Shown here piece after piece: positions 29,140 through 39,867 of a stretch of 64,000 nucleotides of DNA. This DNA comes from Eudorina sp. 2006-703-Eu-15. Taxonomy: Eukaryota; Chlorophyta; Chlorophyceae; Chlamydomonadales; Volvocaceae. The position numbers and the translations under genes were made by a program. Within the stretch, counting starts at the first letter, position 1, and each line of letters begins with the position of its first letter. The notes under the pieces were generated by a model. That model had not been told where the DNA came from. It worked only from the letters and a program-made list of their open reading frames with translations, and searched no databases. The stretch spans positions 33,627-97,626 of the forward strand of contig BDSI01000131.1 of the NCBI GenBank assembly GCA_003117195.1. Reading direction: 5' to 3'.

Positions 29140-31697
29140 CTCCCCCCCCTCTGAAGCGAACGTCCCGAGAGCTCTGTGGCCCAGGGGTCATCAGCCATCA
29201 GCCATTTACCGTTGTTGTTTACCCAGCAGCCGTCGTGATTTCCGAGTGTCATCAGCACCCTGGGGCAGCTGCGGAACGGCCGATGCATCTTGCTTCTCCT
29301 GTTGAGGCGGTTTTCCTGTTTTTGCGCCTTGAGCGCAGCATGACAATGCTCCTTGCGGCTCGCCTCAGGCAGGCGGGCTTCGTATGCTTCCACCAGCTGT
29401 TCCACTGGGGCGGACTCCCGTAGCGAGTCGTCAGGCTCCCAACTGTTTTCAGAAGGTGGGAAGCCCTGCCATTTGACAAAATACTCGCGCCTGTATCGGC
29501 CCCGACCGGCACTGACATCTCGGTGATCCACGATATCATCTACCATCCAGTACTCATTTTCACCGATTGTGAAGGCCGGTGGTGGCGGAGTCCGGCCATC
29601 CCGCTTGTAAGGTTTCAGCAACGAAACGTGGAACACTGGGTGTATCTTCATGTCTACTGGCAAACTGAGTTTGGCGGCCGCGGATCCAACCATCTTCTCT
29701 ATACGGTACGGACCGATCCAACGCGGCATCAGCTTGCGCGTCCCAGGGGACTTGAACGTAATGTTCTTCGTATTGAGCAACACCTCTTGACCCTCAGAGA
29801 AGGCGACAGCTTTCCGTCGCTTGTCGGCATGCTTCTTCTGATGTTCCTGCGCGACTTGCAGGCACGCCTTTGCTCTCGCGAGTCGTTCACGGAGGCTGGA
29901 CTCGAATCGTACAGCGCCAGGCACATTACTTTGTAACCCAAGGTCAGCCGGGGTACGCGGCTGCCTCCCACCGTTCAATAAGAACGGGGTGGTGCCAATA
30001 GACTCCTGCCAAGCATTGTTTATCGCGAACTCCACAAGCGGCAGGTGGTCTTCCCAATCATCATGTGTGGGACCAATGTAGTGCCTGAGTGTCTCCTCTA
30101 GGAGTCGGTTCATCCGCTCGGTCTGGCCATCTGTTTGTGGATGAAACGCCGTACTCATATAGCAATGAGTCCCAAGCAGGCGCGTTACTTCCTTCCAGAA
30201 TTTGCTCGTGAACCGTGGATCGCGGTCTGAGACTAAGTTTCTGGGTATTCCGTGTTGCTTGAAGACAGTGGACACAAATAGGCGTGCCAAGTCTTCCGCC
30301 GTGGCGCTGGTGTGCGTGGCAGCAAAGTGGGTCATCTTGCTGAGCCGGTCCACAAACACAACGACAGCGTCATGCCCGTTTTTGGTGGTTGGCAGCTGTG
30401 TGATCAGATCCAGTAGATCCAGGGACACGCTTTCCCACACTCCCTGTGGAATCGGGAGAGGACGCAGTAGGCCCCCCGGCTTCCTGTTTAGGGGCTTGTT
30501 TTGCTGGCACGAAGGGCAAGCTGCAACGTATCGTTGTACGTCTGTGTGGAGGCCAGGCCACCAGAACGTTCGCGCGATTGCTTCCTGGGTGCGATTTGCA
30601 CCACGGTGCCCACTGAACGGAGTGTCATGGTACTCCTGAATAATTGACGTGCGCAGCGCGGGGTCATTGGGTACGACTATCTGATCTCCCTTGTACCAGA
30701 ACCCATCTTCCCGTCTTTTTAACTGCATCCGTGCTGCCTTCGGTTTTCTTCCTGAGAACCAAGGGTCTCCAGCATACCCTCCACGTATCCGTTTGCCAAG
30801 GTCGCCAACCGTTAGGGCCCCGGCAAGCACCGTTAGCACCGTGTCATGGATCCGACTGAGGGGGTCAGCCACGTTGATACGCCCTGGACGGTATTCCCAT
30901 TTCATACCGTTGAACCGCTGAAGGTATTCCATCCAGCGTGCCTGTCTGCGAGACAGCAACCCAGCTCCGCGCTGCTCATGCAAATAAACCAAGGGGTGGT
31001 GGTCCGTAACCAGAGTGAACTCACAACCCTCTAGGTAACAGCGCCATTCCGTCAAAGCGTGAATGACTCCGAGGCATTCCTGATCCATGGTTGTGTAGTT
31101 GTGTTCAGCACTTGTGAACTTCTGGCTTGTGTAGGCTACTGGGTGTCCGTCCTGCATAAGGACGGCTCCCGTACCGTATATTGATGCATCGGACCAGACC
31201 TCAAAGGATTTATCCAGCTGGGGTAGGGCGAGGACAGGTGCATTGATCAAGGCTGTCTTAATGCCCTCGAATGCAGCTTGGCACCGAGGCGACCAGTCGA
31301 AGGGCACTTTCGACCCGGTCAGAGCTGTCAAGGGAGCTGCTAAGCTCGAGTATCCCTGGATAAAGCGTCTGAAGTAATTTGCCAATCCAAGGAATTCGCG
31401 GAGCTTACGAATGTCCTTGGGGACGGGCCAATCACGCACCGTCGCAACCTTAGTGGTCAGACCCTCGCGGCTCACGATATGCCCGAGGAACTTCAATTCC
31501 GATTTATTGAAGTCGCATTTTGACAGCTTAGCCTTGAACTGGTGCTCGCGCAGCAACGACAACACAGTACGGAGGTGTTGTACGTGCTCGCCAGGTGTCT
31601 TACTAAACACCAAAATGTCGTCCAAATACACTAGGACAAATTTCCCAATGTACTTAGCAAAAATCCCATTCATCACGGATTGGAAAGTCGCAGGCGC
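29115..31697 (-). pseudogene. pol: Pol C-terminal part: RT palm/thumb, RNase H, integrase, chromodomain
   Basis: Resumes at APATFQSVMNGIFAKYIGKF and YLDDILVF (catalytic DD), then RNase H (FEVWSDASIYGTGAVLMQDG; TMDQECLGVIHALTEWR), the integrase HHCC finger (HRGANRTQEAIARTFWWPG and CPSCQQNK), the DDE core (SLDLLDLITQLP; LVSDRDPRFTSKFWKEV; AFHPQTDGQTERMNRLLEET), a GPY-type region (PRWIGPYRIEKMVGSAA) and a chromodomain (REYFVKWQGFPPSENSWEPD). Chromodomains direct chromovirus integration in many eukaryotes. The domain set is complete, but the protein is separated from its RT N-terminus by the nested insertion. Catalytic residues appear intact. Confidence 0.95.
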
Positions 31698-33127
31698 CCC
31701 TATGACATTATAGGGGGGGTAACCCCCTCGTAACCATTACCCAGGGGGGTGAGGGTGGGGGTAATGGTTACCCACCCACCCTCGTGACAAGGGGGGGTGG
31801 GTAATTGTACCCAGGGGTAGGGGTAATCATTACCCAGGGGTAACGGAGGGGGTAACCCAGGCATTGGCCGTCATTTTACAGAATACGTTTCACGCTGGAC
31901 CGAACCGCATTGTGAACTTCATCATCACCGCCTTGATTCCACCGTATCATACACATCCCCGCTCATGGCAGCATGCATCTGTTGGTGATGAAACCTAGCT
32001 ACCCAAACCAGCAGTCCAGTAGTCTACCTCATACTTCAAGCCACAGGCATCCTACAACCTGGCTGTGTATCTCAGAGTACTGTCTGTCCGAATCCATGCA
32101 CTTGCCTTCGTCATCACACCACCAAACCCAAGGGTATGAAGAATGTAGGTAAACCCTCACACGCCTGTCCCACCTTATCTGTCTCACAACCACACCCCGT
32201 CCGTCCAGTAGAGACAGCATGAGCGCGTTCACCCAAGTGTGTTCAAGGCACTTGGGGGACGGACTTGGGCTGTATGCGCAGAGAGGTGGAAGGTGACACA
32301 GTCCTGTGTCGTGTGTTGATGTCAACCCAATGATGATGATGCTGGTTCTCATGTGCGTGGCTGGCCTTGGGTACACGATTCACAGACCTGCAGGTGTGAG
32401 TGATTACTCTTCAGGCTAAAACGGGCACTGTTCGGTGTGACTCACTCCTTTGCTTATCTGCTACACCATGGTAGGAAATCCATCGCATGCACATGGACTA
32501 AGTGAGATTGTCCACGGCATTGGGGGGACGGATGTACTAGGGCTGCGCGCGCATTCAGGACTGTGTGGACAGGTGAAAGATGACACCCTCATGCATGTGC
32601 CAGGTGTTAATGTCAATCTTGTGATATGCTGTGAACCCCAGTTCCCTCCCCACCATGTCATTTGGTGGGTCTGGCGCAGTTTCCAGGGGAGGCAATTCTG
32701 GCGTGCTGGTAACCTGATGTTTTGGGCGGTATGGCTGCATGACCCCCGTGGAGGATGGGTGTGCAGTAGGGGTTATCTGGGCCCGTCTGGACACCCGGTC
32801 GGGATACAGGCCAACCTTGTAAAGGTTACTAAGTACAACAACGGGTACACGTATTAATGCATGCTTTACATATGGCCGTTGTCACCAATTTCATTCATAG
32901 CTCTATAACTTGACAGTGAAACTTCTGGCTAGACAGCTCATACACAATGCTTACTACTCTAAATACAATAATTGAGTACCAACAAGGGGACTTATATATT
33001 ACATTTACAAATTATAAAATGAATGGAATTACCCTTGGGTTACCCCAGGATACCTTTACCCACCCAGCCCCGTAGGGCGGTACCCGGGGGTTACCCCCCG
33101 TTTACCCTGGGTATGAATGCCATAGGG
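31698..33127. mobile_element. Nested 1,430-bp TIR element (non-autonomous DNA transposon)
   Basis: The uninterrupted RT codons NAPATF can be recovered by removing 31698-33127 plus one copy of CGC. Left end CCCTATGACATT and right-end complement CCCTATGGCATT form an imperfect terminal inverted repeat. A 3-bp duplication CGC flanks it (31695-31697, 33128-33130). Both subterminal zones are packed with GGGTAACC/GGTTACCC words and share a GGGGGGTAACCCCC palindrome. No transposase frame is present. Superfamily is not assigned; 3-bp duplications occur in CACTA and PIF/Harbinger groups, but the ends are not diagnostic. Confidence 0.88.
32500..32835. repeat. Interspersed repeat, copy B (pair of 8390-8690), inside the TIR element
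   Basis: Shares GGTGGGTCTGGCGCAGTTTC, GGCAATTCTGGCG, GGTATGGCTGCATGACC and ACCTTGTAAAGGTTAC with the copy near 8.5 kb in the same order and orientation. This is the internal sequence of the nested element, so copy A probably marks an older insertion of a relative. Confidence 0.75.
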
Positions 33128-33660
33128 CGCATTTGTCAGTCCGAAACAAAGTACCCGAAAAGCGAACTGACCCATTCCCGGGGCGATAAATGCCGTTTTG
33201 GGAATATCTTCCGGAGATATGCGGATCTGATAATAACCTTGCTGGAGGTCAAGTGATGTAAACACTTGTGCGCCTTGTAGCGTGTCAAACATTTCCGTGA
33301 TGTTGGGCATTGGGTACCGCCTTTTCACCGTAATTTTGTTCAGAGCGCGATAGTCGAGGCACATACGCAGCTCTCCGCTTGCTTTCTGGACGAAAAGTAC
33401 CGGCGCCCCGTACGGGGAATTGGAAGGCTCAATATAACCTTTCGCCAGAAGATCGGTGACTTGTTTCAGTACTTCCTCCATTTCTTTAGGCGAAAGCCTA
33501 TACATCCGTTTTGCAGGCGGTTCCGCATTCGGCACGAGGGGAATAGTGTGACCGGTACCGCGGTCAGGCGGTAGGCCTTTGAGCTCTTCAAACACGTCCT
33601 GAAATTCATGTAATAGCGCCTGTATTTCCTGCTCCGGAACCAGGTTGTCACCGACACTTT
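33056..33660 (-). pseudogene. pol: Pol reverse transcriptase, N-terminal half, cut at FGLTNAP
   Basis: The frame covers ESVGDNLVPEQEIQALLHEF, then FEELKGLPPDRGTGHTIPLV, YRLSPKEMEEVLKQV, PYGAPVLFVQKASGELRMCL and DYRALNKITVKRRYPMP, and the palm motif TSLDLQQGYYQIRI, up to FRVLCFGLTNAP. At that point (33127/33128) a TIR element intervenes and the frame runs out in its terminal sequence. The RT frame overlaps the protease frame but is offset by one nucleotide, so a frameshift event or mutation lies between PR and RT. Confidence 0.9.
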
Positions 33661-34892
33661 CGGCTCGCTCGGCCAGCGACGGTTGCTGCGAGCGCTGTGC
33701 GCTCGACGGACGGTTGGCTCTCTGCGCGCACCAGCATTAGATAACTGCGCGCTCCCCGTGCAAGGGCCTTTGCCGCTTGTTTAGCAGAAAGGAGCCCTAT
33801 ATCCTTATCGCCGGTAACCTGAACAGTTGCGGTACTAAGCAGCGGTTTGCCGCTCAGCGGATCAAAGCCTTCCAGCGCTGCGTGTGACGGCTTGAGTTTG
33901 ACATCACGTCCTTTGTGGCAAATGATCACCCTGTTACGCTTGTAATCCATACGTGCTTGGCGGGCGTGTAGCCAATCTGAACTCAGGATTACGTCGATTC
34001 CCGGCACCCCTTCGGGCAGCACCAACAGTGTGACCCACTCGGTATGATTTCCAATCCGTAATCTAGCACGGACCTGACCGTGTAACCGAGAGGATTGGCC
34101 ATCTGCAAGCCGTACCGTGACCGTAACTGATTGCTGTACAAGCAAAGACAAGCGTCGTGCAAGGGACAACGTAATAAAGCCATGGGCAGTTCCGTTGCAA
34201 TCCGCACCGCTGTCTACCAGAGTTCGTGCTGGAGAATCGGCAATCCTAGCATCGAACTGCATCGTATGACTGCGCCCAACGCACAGAGTACTCAAGTTCG
34301 CTGGTTCCCTGGGCGGGTCGTACCAAAGCTGCACCGGCCAATGAATTCCCGGTAGCTGCACCCGTTGTCCATCTTTCCCTGGGCCCGTAAACAACTGCGT
34401 TCCCACAGGGTATGTCTTAAACAGTTGGAATCCAGCTTTCCTGAAAAGATACTGGGCATGCGGCCACTGTGGCGCAACAAACACAGCGCTTGTACACTCT
34501 GGCAATTTGATCTTGCATTTCTGATAATGCCGCAGCCATTGATCGATCTGTGTGACTGGAGGGTGAGCCCATACCGCTTCGCCCGAGTCGAAGAACGAAC
34601 GGCTGGGACAGGCAAAACGCTGACACAATCGATTGCTGCCATCATCATTACACGCCGCGTCAAGGGTGAACGTCCGACCGAGCTTCGTTTGAACCGCTCG
34701 AAATTCTGAGTCCAAAAACATCCTATCAGACGTCTCAGCCTCTGGCGGAGGCGGCAACCAATCACTCAAGTCAGGCGGAACAATAGCAGGCCCATCCTGC
34801 AAAACCGGTACGGGTCCATCGTGCATTTCAGCAGCAACACCCCGTGAGTCATTCCTTCCCTGACTGAGACCCTCCAAGCGCTTGCCAAATCC
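33648..34892 (-). CDS. pol: Pol N-terminal part with aspartic protease, in frame after the Gag TAG
   Basis: The open frame continues directly after the gag stop in the same phase (GFGKRLEGLSQGRND...) with no nearby ATG, so expression by stop-codon read-through is the simplest reading. About residues 40-190 have a segment with DAACNDDGSNRLCQRF and AHPPVTQIDQWLRHYQKC, resembling an inactive-methylase-like region sometimes seen in retroelement polyproteins (weak). The retroviral-type protease has TLVDSGADCNGTAHGFI (catalytic DSGA) and GIDVILSSDWLHARQARMDY. The frame ends at TGA; the RT continues in a different frame. Confidence 0.8.
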   Translation of the reverse strand, partial: GFGKRLEGLSQGRNDSRGVAAEMHDGPVPVLQDGPAIVPPDLSDWLPPPPEAETSDRMFLDSEFRAVQTKLGRTFTLDAACNDDGSNRLCQRFACPSRSFFDSGEAVWAHPPVTQIDQWLRHYQKCKIKLPECTSAVFVAPQWPHAQYLFRKAGFQLFKTYPVGTQLFTGPGKDGQRVQLPGIHWPVQLWYDPPREPANLSTLCVGRSHTMQFDARIADSPARTLVDSGADCNGTAHGFITLSLARRLSLLVQQSVTVTVRLADGQSSRLHGQVRARLRIGNHTEWVTLLVLPEGVPGIDVILSSDWLHARQARMDYKRNRVIICHKGRDVKLKPSHAALEGFDPLSGKPLLSTATVQVTGDKDIGLLSAKQAAKALARGARSYLMLVRAESQPSVERTALAATVAGRASRKCR

Positions 34893-37238
34893 CTATTCTT
34901 GCATCGGGTCTCCCCTTCCGCCGCGACCACCACGCCCCCGGCCATTGCCCCTTCCGCGGTTCTTATTACGCTCATTATGCTGGAGCCGTACAGGCGGCCC
35001 AGCCAGTTCCCTGATTTGCTCGCAGACGCCCGATTCCTTATGCTTCTTCAAGTCTTGGACCATGTGTCCACAACCGTAGCACATGACCGGCGGCTTGCTG
35101 CCGCCATCAGACTTGCTTCCATGGCGTTTCTGCTTGCGCAGGGTTTTGGAGCGGGGGGTTTTGACAAAGTTAAGCGTGGCAGCCATACTCTTAAGGGCGG
35201 CAACACGAGAGCGAATTTCTTGACCGGTGGCGTACTCAATCAAGTCATCGAGTGATTTCCAATCCCGGCCGTTCGCATCCGTAACACATGCCTTTCGCAT
35301 TGCCGTGGGTAACCCGTGCACGAACCATGCAATCATTTCACCCTGTGACATATCCCGTGCATCACGGATGACATCACGGAAACGCTGTGTGTATTCCTGC
35401 ACACGTTCCCCTGATTTCATATTATGCTCGCCGGCAAACAGGCGTTCCCGTACTTCATTGGCTGTATGCCGCCGTACATCCCCATATTGCAAAAGGAATG
35501 CAGCACGCAAAGCAGGCAAAGTAAGCTGCTCGCCCTTATCAGCATACATTTTCAGAAGCGCTTGCCCCCATTCCTGTGCACGACCCGTCAGCCAGAAGGC
35601 AAAATGCTTCGTTGGTTCTAATCCCGACGCTTGCATGTACTGCACGAGCGTATCGAACCAAGTCTGAGTGCACGAAATATGGGTATCGACCTTCCCGTGA
35701 AACTTCACGGGGTTAGGCAAGCGACGGTGACCTATGCTCACCTCGGAACCCTGCTGCCCGGCAGTCGGCTCAGCTCCCGTGACTTGTGCTGGCCGCTGCG
35801 CCACCATTGCCCACGACTGCCCACCTGGGTTGGAAGGCCCAGCTTCCGTCGGAGCACGGCGATCGTTTAAGTGCCGCATCATCTCCACCGCGACTATTCC
35901 GGTCTCCTTCGGGTCCAAGCGCTCCTTCCCCAGGGCACCCGCGACGGCCTCGCGCGTCAGATTAGCAAGCTCCGAGAAAGGGAGTGGGGAACCTTGCATT
36001 GCTTCCATAAAGCGGGCCACCATCACCTTGATGGGCGCCACGGCCGGCTGGTGCGGGATTCGTGTTGCGGGGACAGAGCCGGCGCCAGGAGAGTCGGTTG
36101 GCCCACCACCTGGGGTGGCCTGCGCCGCGGGCACTAAAGCTGCGGCGCCCGGTGCCATGGGAACCATCTGCGGGCGCTCCGGCGCTGGCTTGGCGTCGAC
36201 CGCCATCCGGTCTTGCTGTAGCTGCGCCTGCTCCATCCGCAGGGCATCGACCTTCTCCTTGGCGGCGGCGTCCGCCTTCCTCTGGCGTTTGTTCTCCCGG
36301 CGGCGCTGCTGCTTGTTCTTGCGGCGCTCCGACTCAGAAGATGAGTCAGACGCCTGACCGGATTCCGACGAGCTGGAGGTTGTCGGCGAGCGCCCCCGGC
36401 GCGGCGGGGGACTGGCCAGCTGACCAACCTGCCGGGTCAGGCGCTTGAAGTCCGCCTGCAGGTCGGTGGTCTTGGTAACCAACGTGCCGACCAGATCCAC
36501 CGTGTTCGCCGTCATCGCTTCCAACTTATCTGTCCGGTCGATCAGCCGCTGCTGGGTCTGCAGCATCTGCCATATCATTTCCATGGTGACCGGCGCATTG
36601 GCGCCCGCCGCCGCACCGTTGTCCGGAGCGGCAGTGGTCGCACGAGCGCCAGCCGTGCCCTCGCCGGCTGGTCCAGCACCGTTGACAGCCGGGGCCTTCT
36701 CCGTGAGACCCGTGTTCGCCAACTCGTTGGCGAGCGAGCTGTCAGCCTGTCGGGCGGCCGTCCGCGGCAGAGGGGCATCGTCATCATCGTCAGAAGTTTC
36801 GAGGGAAGAAGACGAGCTGGACAGCGAATCAGAGGATGTCGGAACAGCCAGGGCGCGCTTCGCATCAACAACGGCAGTGCCCGTAGCGACCGGTTTCTTG
36901 CCGGTAACGTCTTCCATCTCTTCATCGCTGTTGAAATAGGTCTTATTACCTATCTTCTGCCGCGCAATGGGACCCTTCTTAACAGGCATTTTCTTCGGTC
37001 CCGACTTCTTCTTCCCGATGCGAGCGGCAGCCCTCTTATAGAGCTCCGGCAACGACAAAGCCTTCTGAAGCATCTTTAACTTATGCTCGACCTTCGAGCC
37101 CGTTCCCTTGCGACCCACCGACTGGGTCTTGGCGCCCTGCGCCACCTTTTCGGTCGCCAGATCGACCTCCGTGTCCGAGTCCAGTCCCGGCACTGGGGCT
37201 GGCTTGGCAGGCAGAGTGGCATTAGGCTTGGGCGGCAT
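34893..37238 (-). CDS. gag: Gag polyprotein of the chromovirus
   Basis: 781 codons from an ATG at 37238. The N-terminal 300 residues are Lys/Ser/Ala-rich and disordered-looking, with an acidic Ser run. The capsid-like Retrotrans_gag region lies around residues 540-680 (KFHGKVDTHISCTQTWFDTL, then AAFLLQYGDVRRHTANEVRE, then MIAWFVHGLPTAMRKACV). A zinc-knuckle variant CYGCGHMVQDLKKHKESGVC (CxxC...H...C) and an Arg/Gly-rich tail end the protein. It stops at a single TAG (34895-34893), and the same frame stays open into the protease region downstream. Confidence 0.9.
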   Translation of the reverse strand: MPPKPNATLPAKPAPVPGLDSDTEVDLATEKVAQGAKTQSVGRKGTGSKVEHKLKMLQKALSLPELYKRAAARIGKKKSGPKKMPVKKGPIARQKIGNKTYFNSDEEMEDVTGKKPVATGTAVVDAKRALAVPTSSDSLSSSSSSLETSDDDDDAPLPRTAARQADSSLANELANTGLTEKAPAVNGAGPAGEGTAGARATTAAPDNGAAAGANAPVTMEMIWQMLQTQQRLIDRTDKLEAMTANTVDLVGTLVTKTTDLQADFKRLTRQVGQLASPPPRRGRSPTTSSSSESGQASDSSSESERRKNKQQRRRENKRQRKADAAAKEKVDALRMEQAQLQQDRMAVDAKPAPERPQMVPMAPGAAALVPAAQATPGGGPTDSPGAGSVPATRIPHQPAVAPIKVMVARFMEAMQGSPLPFSELANLTREAVAGALGKERLDPKETGIVAVEMMRHLNDRRAPTEAGPSNPGGQSWAMVAQRPAQVTGAEPTAGQQGSEVSIGHRRLPNPVKFHGKVDTHISCTQTWFDTLVQYMQASGLEPTKHFAFWLTGRAQEWGQALLKMYADKGEQLTLPALRAAFLLQYGDVRRHTANEVRERLFAGEHNMKSGERVQEYTQRFRDVIRDARDMSQGEMIAWFVHGLPTAMRKACVTDANGRDWKSLDDLIEYATGQEIRSRVAALKSMAATLNFVKTPRSKTLRKQKRHGSKSDGGSKPPVMCYGCGHMVQDLKKHKESGVCEQIRELAGPPVRLQHNERNKNRGRGNGRGRGGRGGRGDPMQE

Positions 37239-37299
37239 TTTTTTTTTCTAGCACTTAAAAATAAAATGGAAAAGACTCTAGTTGGTCGTAGGATACCAC

Positions 37300-37696
37300 T
37301 GTAACGACGCGTGTGGGTACTTAGCGTACAAGTGTAACCACTGCGGAAGCGTAGGATCAGAGTCTAGTAGTCTTGGCGTAGTGAGGAAACGATCCTCAGT
37401 CGCTAGGCGTAATAGCGACGGCACCCGCCCTACCCGTGCGAGCCTTTATGCGCCTAGGCCCTCGCTCAGGCCTAGTGCCGTACTACGGCATGTAGCGCGT
37501 GATACCATAAACCCTACCACGACGTACGCCCCGTAGTGGAAGGTGTCTTGAAGGTAATCCTAAATAGGCAAGGCCTACGGTCCTTCCCGTATACGGTCAT
37601 AACCGTATATGGCTTCCCAGGCCGATAGCTCTGTGGCTTTGTGTCGCGATGCCTACGTCCTTAAGTATTTCTTAAGTCCGTAACATCCGCGTTACA
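37300..37696 (-). repeat. 5' LTR of the chromovirus
   Basis: 397 bp, apparently identical to the 3' LTR. It should contain the promoter and polyadenylation signals; no specific box was assigned. Confidence 0.95.
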
Positions 37697-39300
37697 CCCA
37701 TGGAGCGCAGCCGCCCGCTGCAGCGTCCCGCTTGTGACAGCCTACGTAGCTGCTTCGCGATTCCTTCAATCCCGACCTCCTTCTGCACATTGCTGCCGTT
37801 GTTCTGGCTGAATGCCCACTCAAGATCCTTCTTGAATGAATGAATGTTACAGCGGACCCCAACGGGATCATCGGTGTATACCAGAGCAAGCCCCAGTAGG
37901 CCCCACCGCCAAGGCGGCAGGTCACCTCCACACCACTACGCCGCACCCAAAGAAAACACACCGGGCCATAACCCCACCCTTCTTGTCAATAATGAAGCCC
38001 CGCCGCTGCTGCTCTCCCTCGCTCTCCTCCCCGCTGCCTGCAGGTCAGTAGTCATACCCCATCACCATTATCACATGCCTGAGATCGAGCGGACGGTCTA
38101 AGATGTACTCGGCCCAAACGAGGCCCTCTCTGTACGTACGAGAATCAGGCCAGGGCACACCCACGTCCACCCAGGGGAAGCAGGACAAGGTTGCGCCGGA
38201 AGGAGCCAACCCCTGTCGACACACCTGAGCTGGCGACTGCTGCATCATCATTGTCTGGCTCCTCCGAAGACTCCAGGTTGGCCTTGACCTGCTTGGCCCG
38301 CGCCTTGGCCTGTGTACATGGTACGCACATGCATGGGCACAACTCATTCATAATAATATTGGCTCCCCCAAGGAAAGCACCCAGAAACTATGATTTACCT
38401 ACCTCCTGATGCTCGTGTTTCGTGCGCTCCCAGGCCTCCTCCAGTCTGTGAAGCATCACGTGATCAGCCAAACAGTGTTAATCTTGAACACAACGGTGGG
38501 GCTGAATGTGTACCGTGTTGCTTACCCCTTCTGTCGCTCCTGGAACTTCGGCCCAAGATCGGGTACAGCCGCTGCCCATTCTGCCAGCTTCATGTAGTGC
38601 TCGTTTCCGAAAGAGAGCGCCATGAAGTCCACAACTGGGAGGTCGTTGGGATAGCCCAAGATCGAACGCGCATCCTGGCAGACACCTCCGCAACCGCACA
38701 CGCCGTCAACGCCGTTGCCAACAGCGGCGACGATCCAGTGTCGCGACTCCCTATCCGCGCCCCCCATTATTGCCACCATTGCACAGCTTCTCTTTCCAGT
38801 TCGCCGGGAAATGCTTCTCCAGCTGCACCTTCATGCATGACCATGATCCACGCAAGCCGCCCGACCTTCCACAAAAAGTCTGACGGACGGAAGCATGGGG
38901 CGCCGGACCTTCGACAGCTGCCTGCAGCGCATGCACCGCCACCCCTTTGGGAGGGCTGAGCAGGGCCAGGTGTGCGCACGACCGCAGCGTCAGCTGCTCC
39001 ACGTCCTTGTCGAACCGCGGGTCTTTAAAGGCGCCATAACGCTTCACCAACACAAGAGTAGTCTGCGTTGGAATGGCGTATAGCAGTAGAGCGCCAGCTT
39101 GTTGCTTGATAGGCCCGACGCCGGCGAAGCTCTCCGCTGGATGTTCCTCCTCGAATACCTGTTGAAGCCGGTTTATTTGCGCAGTTCTTCACCTTTTCAC
39201 GTAGCTGATCACGAGTTGTCCTCTCCTGAAAAACGGAAAAGGCTTCTGGCAAGCTAGTATGCGCTTGACCAGCTGTCAATGTCAAACTCACTCTCCGGCC

Positions 39301-39767
39301 CATCCATCTCGTAATTGCGACAGCGCAATGTCACTACAGCGCAATGTCACTACCGCGGTCAGGTCAGGTAACACTACCGCGGTTAGGCGGTTTAAGGTCC
39401 TTGGTTTGCCTCCCAGAGTGACCCCCGACATTGATCGGGAGCATGAGATTATGGCTAGCTGCTGAGATGTGGAGTTGAAATCACAGTTGATGGATTGAGA
39501 TTCGCACACTAGATCGGTGGCGATTGCTGATAACCCTCTGTCTCTACGGATGTGCGGGTGAATGGATGAGGTGGGATCCTTAGTTGGCAGGATCAACCGC
39601 CTTGGACCCTCGGTTCGTATGGCATAAGTTCGGTGGAGCTCCACTAAGGCTTCGTCACTCGATTAAGCAATCGCACAACGCAGCAAATAAGAATAATTAT
39701 TCTCCCTCGAGATGTGAATTTATTCCCTTGTGATTTGTCGCCTTCCACCTTTTAGCGCTACAAACAC
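39301..39767. other. No gene seen
   Basis: Short stretch upstream of the broken minus-strand gene and before the TRIM. A small inverted motif around ACTACCGCGG is repeated at about 39350 and 39375. Nothing else is supported. Confidence 0.3.
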
Positions 39768-39867
39768 TGTAGTAGGTGTCGTACAATGGTCGGCCCTGCT
39801 CCTCAAATACGGTGCAATGCACTGTCCCAGCATCTCGAGAAGCCTTTGCCAGCTCTCACCTACTACA
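39768..39867 (+). repeat. 5' LTR of the TRIM
   Basis: 100 bp, identical base for base by reading to 40177-40276. Confidence 0.93.

Larger units (their letters stand above)
28743..37696 (-). mobile_element. Ty3/Gypsy chromovirus LTR retrotransposon (8,954 bp, minus strand)
   Basis: Two 397-bp direct repeats, TGTAACG...CGTTACA-type with short terminal inversions, bound the element at 28743-29139 and 37300-37696. They look identical by eye. The flanking pentamer CCCAT (28738-28742 and 37697-37701) is the target-site duplication. On the minus strand, the sequence just inside the 5' LTR begins TGGTATC (initiator-Met type primer site, about 37298), and TTCAGAGGGGGGGGAG abuts the 3' LTR as polypurine tract. 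The gene order gag, PR, RT, RNaseH, IN, chromodomain defines a chromovirus. The pol gene is split by the TIR element at 31698-33127, so this copy cannot make an intact polyprotein. Confidence 0.97.
28499..39300 (-). pseudogene. Unidentified minus-strand host gene disrupted by the chromovirus
   Basis: Exon-like open pieces on the minus strand run from about 39300 downward: QVFEEEHPAESFAGVGPIKQ and LVLVKRYGAFKDPRFDKDVE (about 39170-38940), SILGYPNDLPVVDFMALSFG to KFQERQKG before a GTAAGC donor (about 38700-38520), LEEAWERTKHEHQE (about 38435-38400), AKARAKQVKANLESSEEPDN (about 38310-38235), REGLVWAEYILDRPLDLR (about 38145-38090), and KKDLEWAFSQNN to LRRLSQAGRCSGRLRSMG (about 37840-37697). The last piece continues, after removal of the 8,954-bp element and its 5-bp duplication, into IRWGQPTPDQ at 28737-28707 before a GTAAGG donor, and in phase into AEVAWEATEPLCNLYSSILI at 28564-28499 (CACACAG acceptor, GTATGT donor). 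Function is not recognised. The gene could itself belong to an older transposon. Confidence 0.55.
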
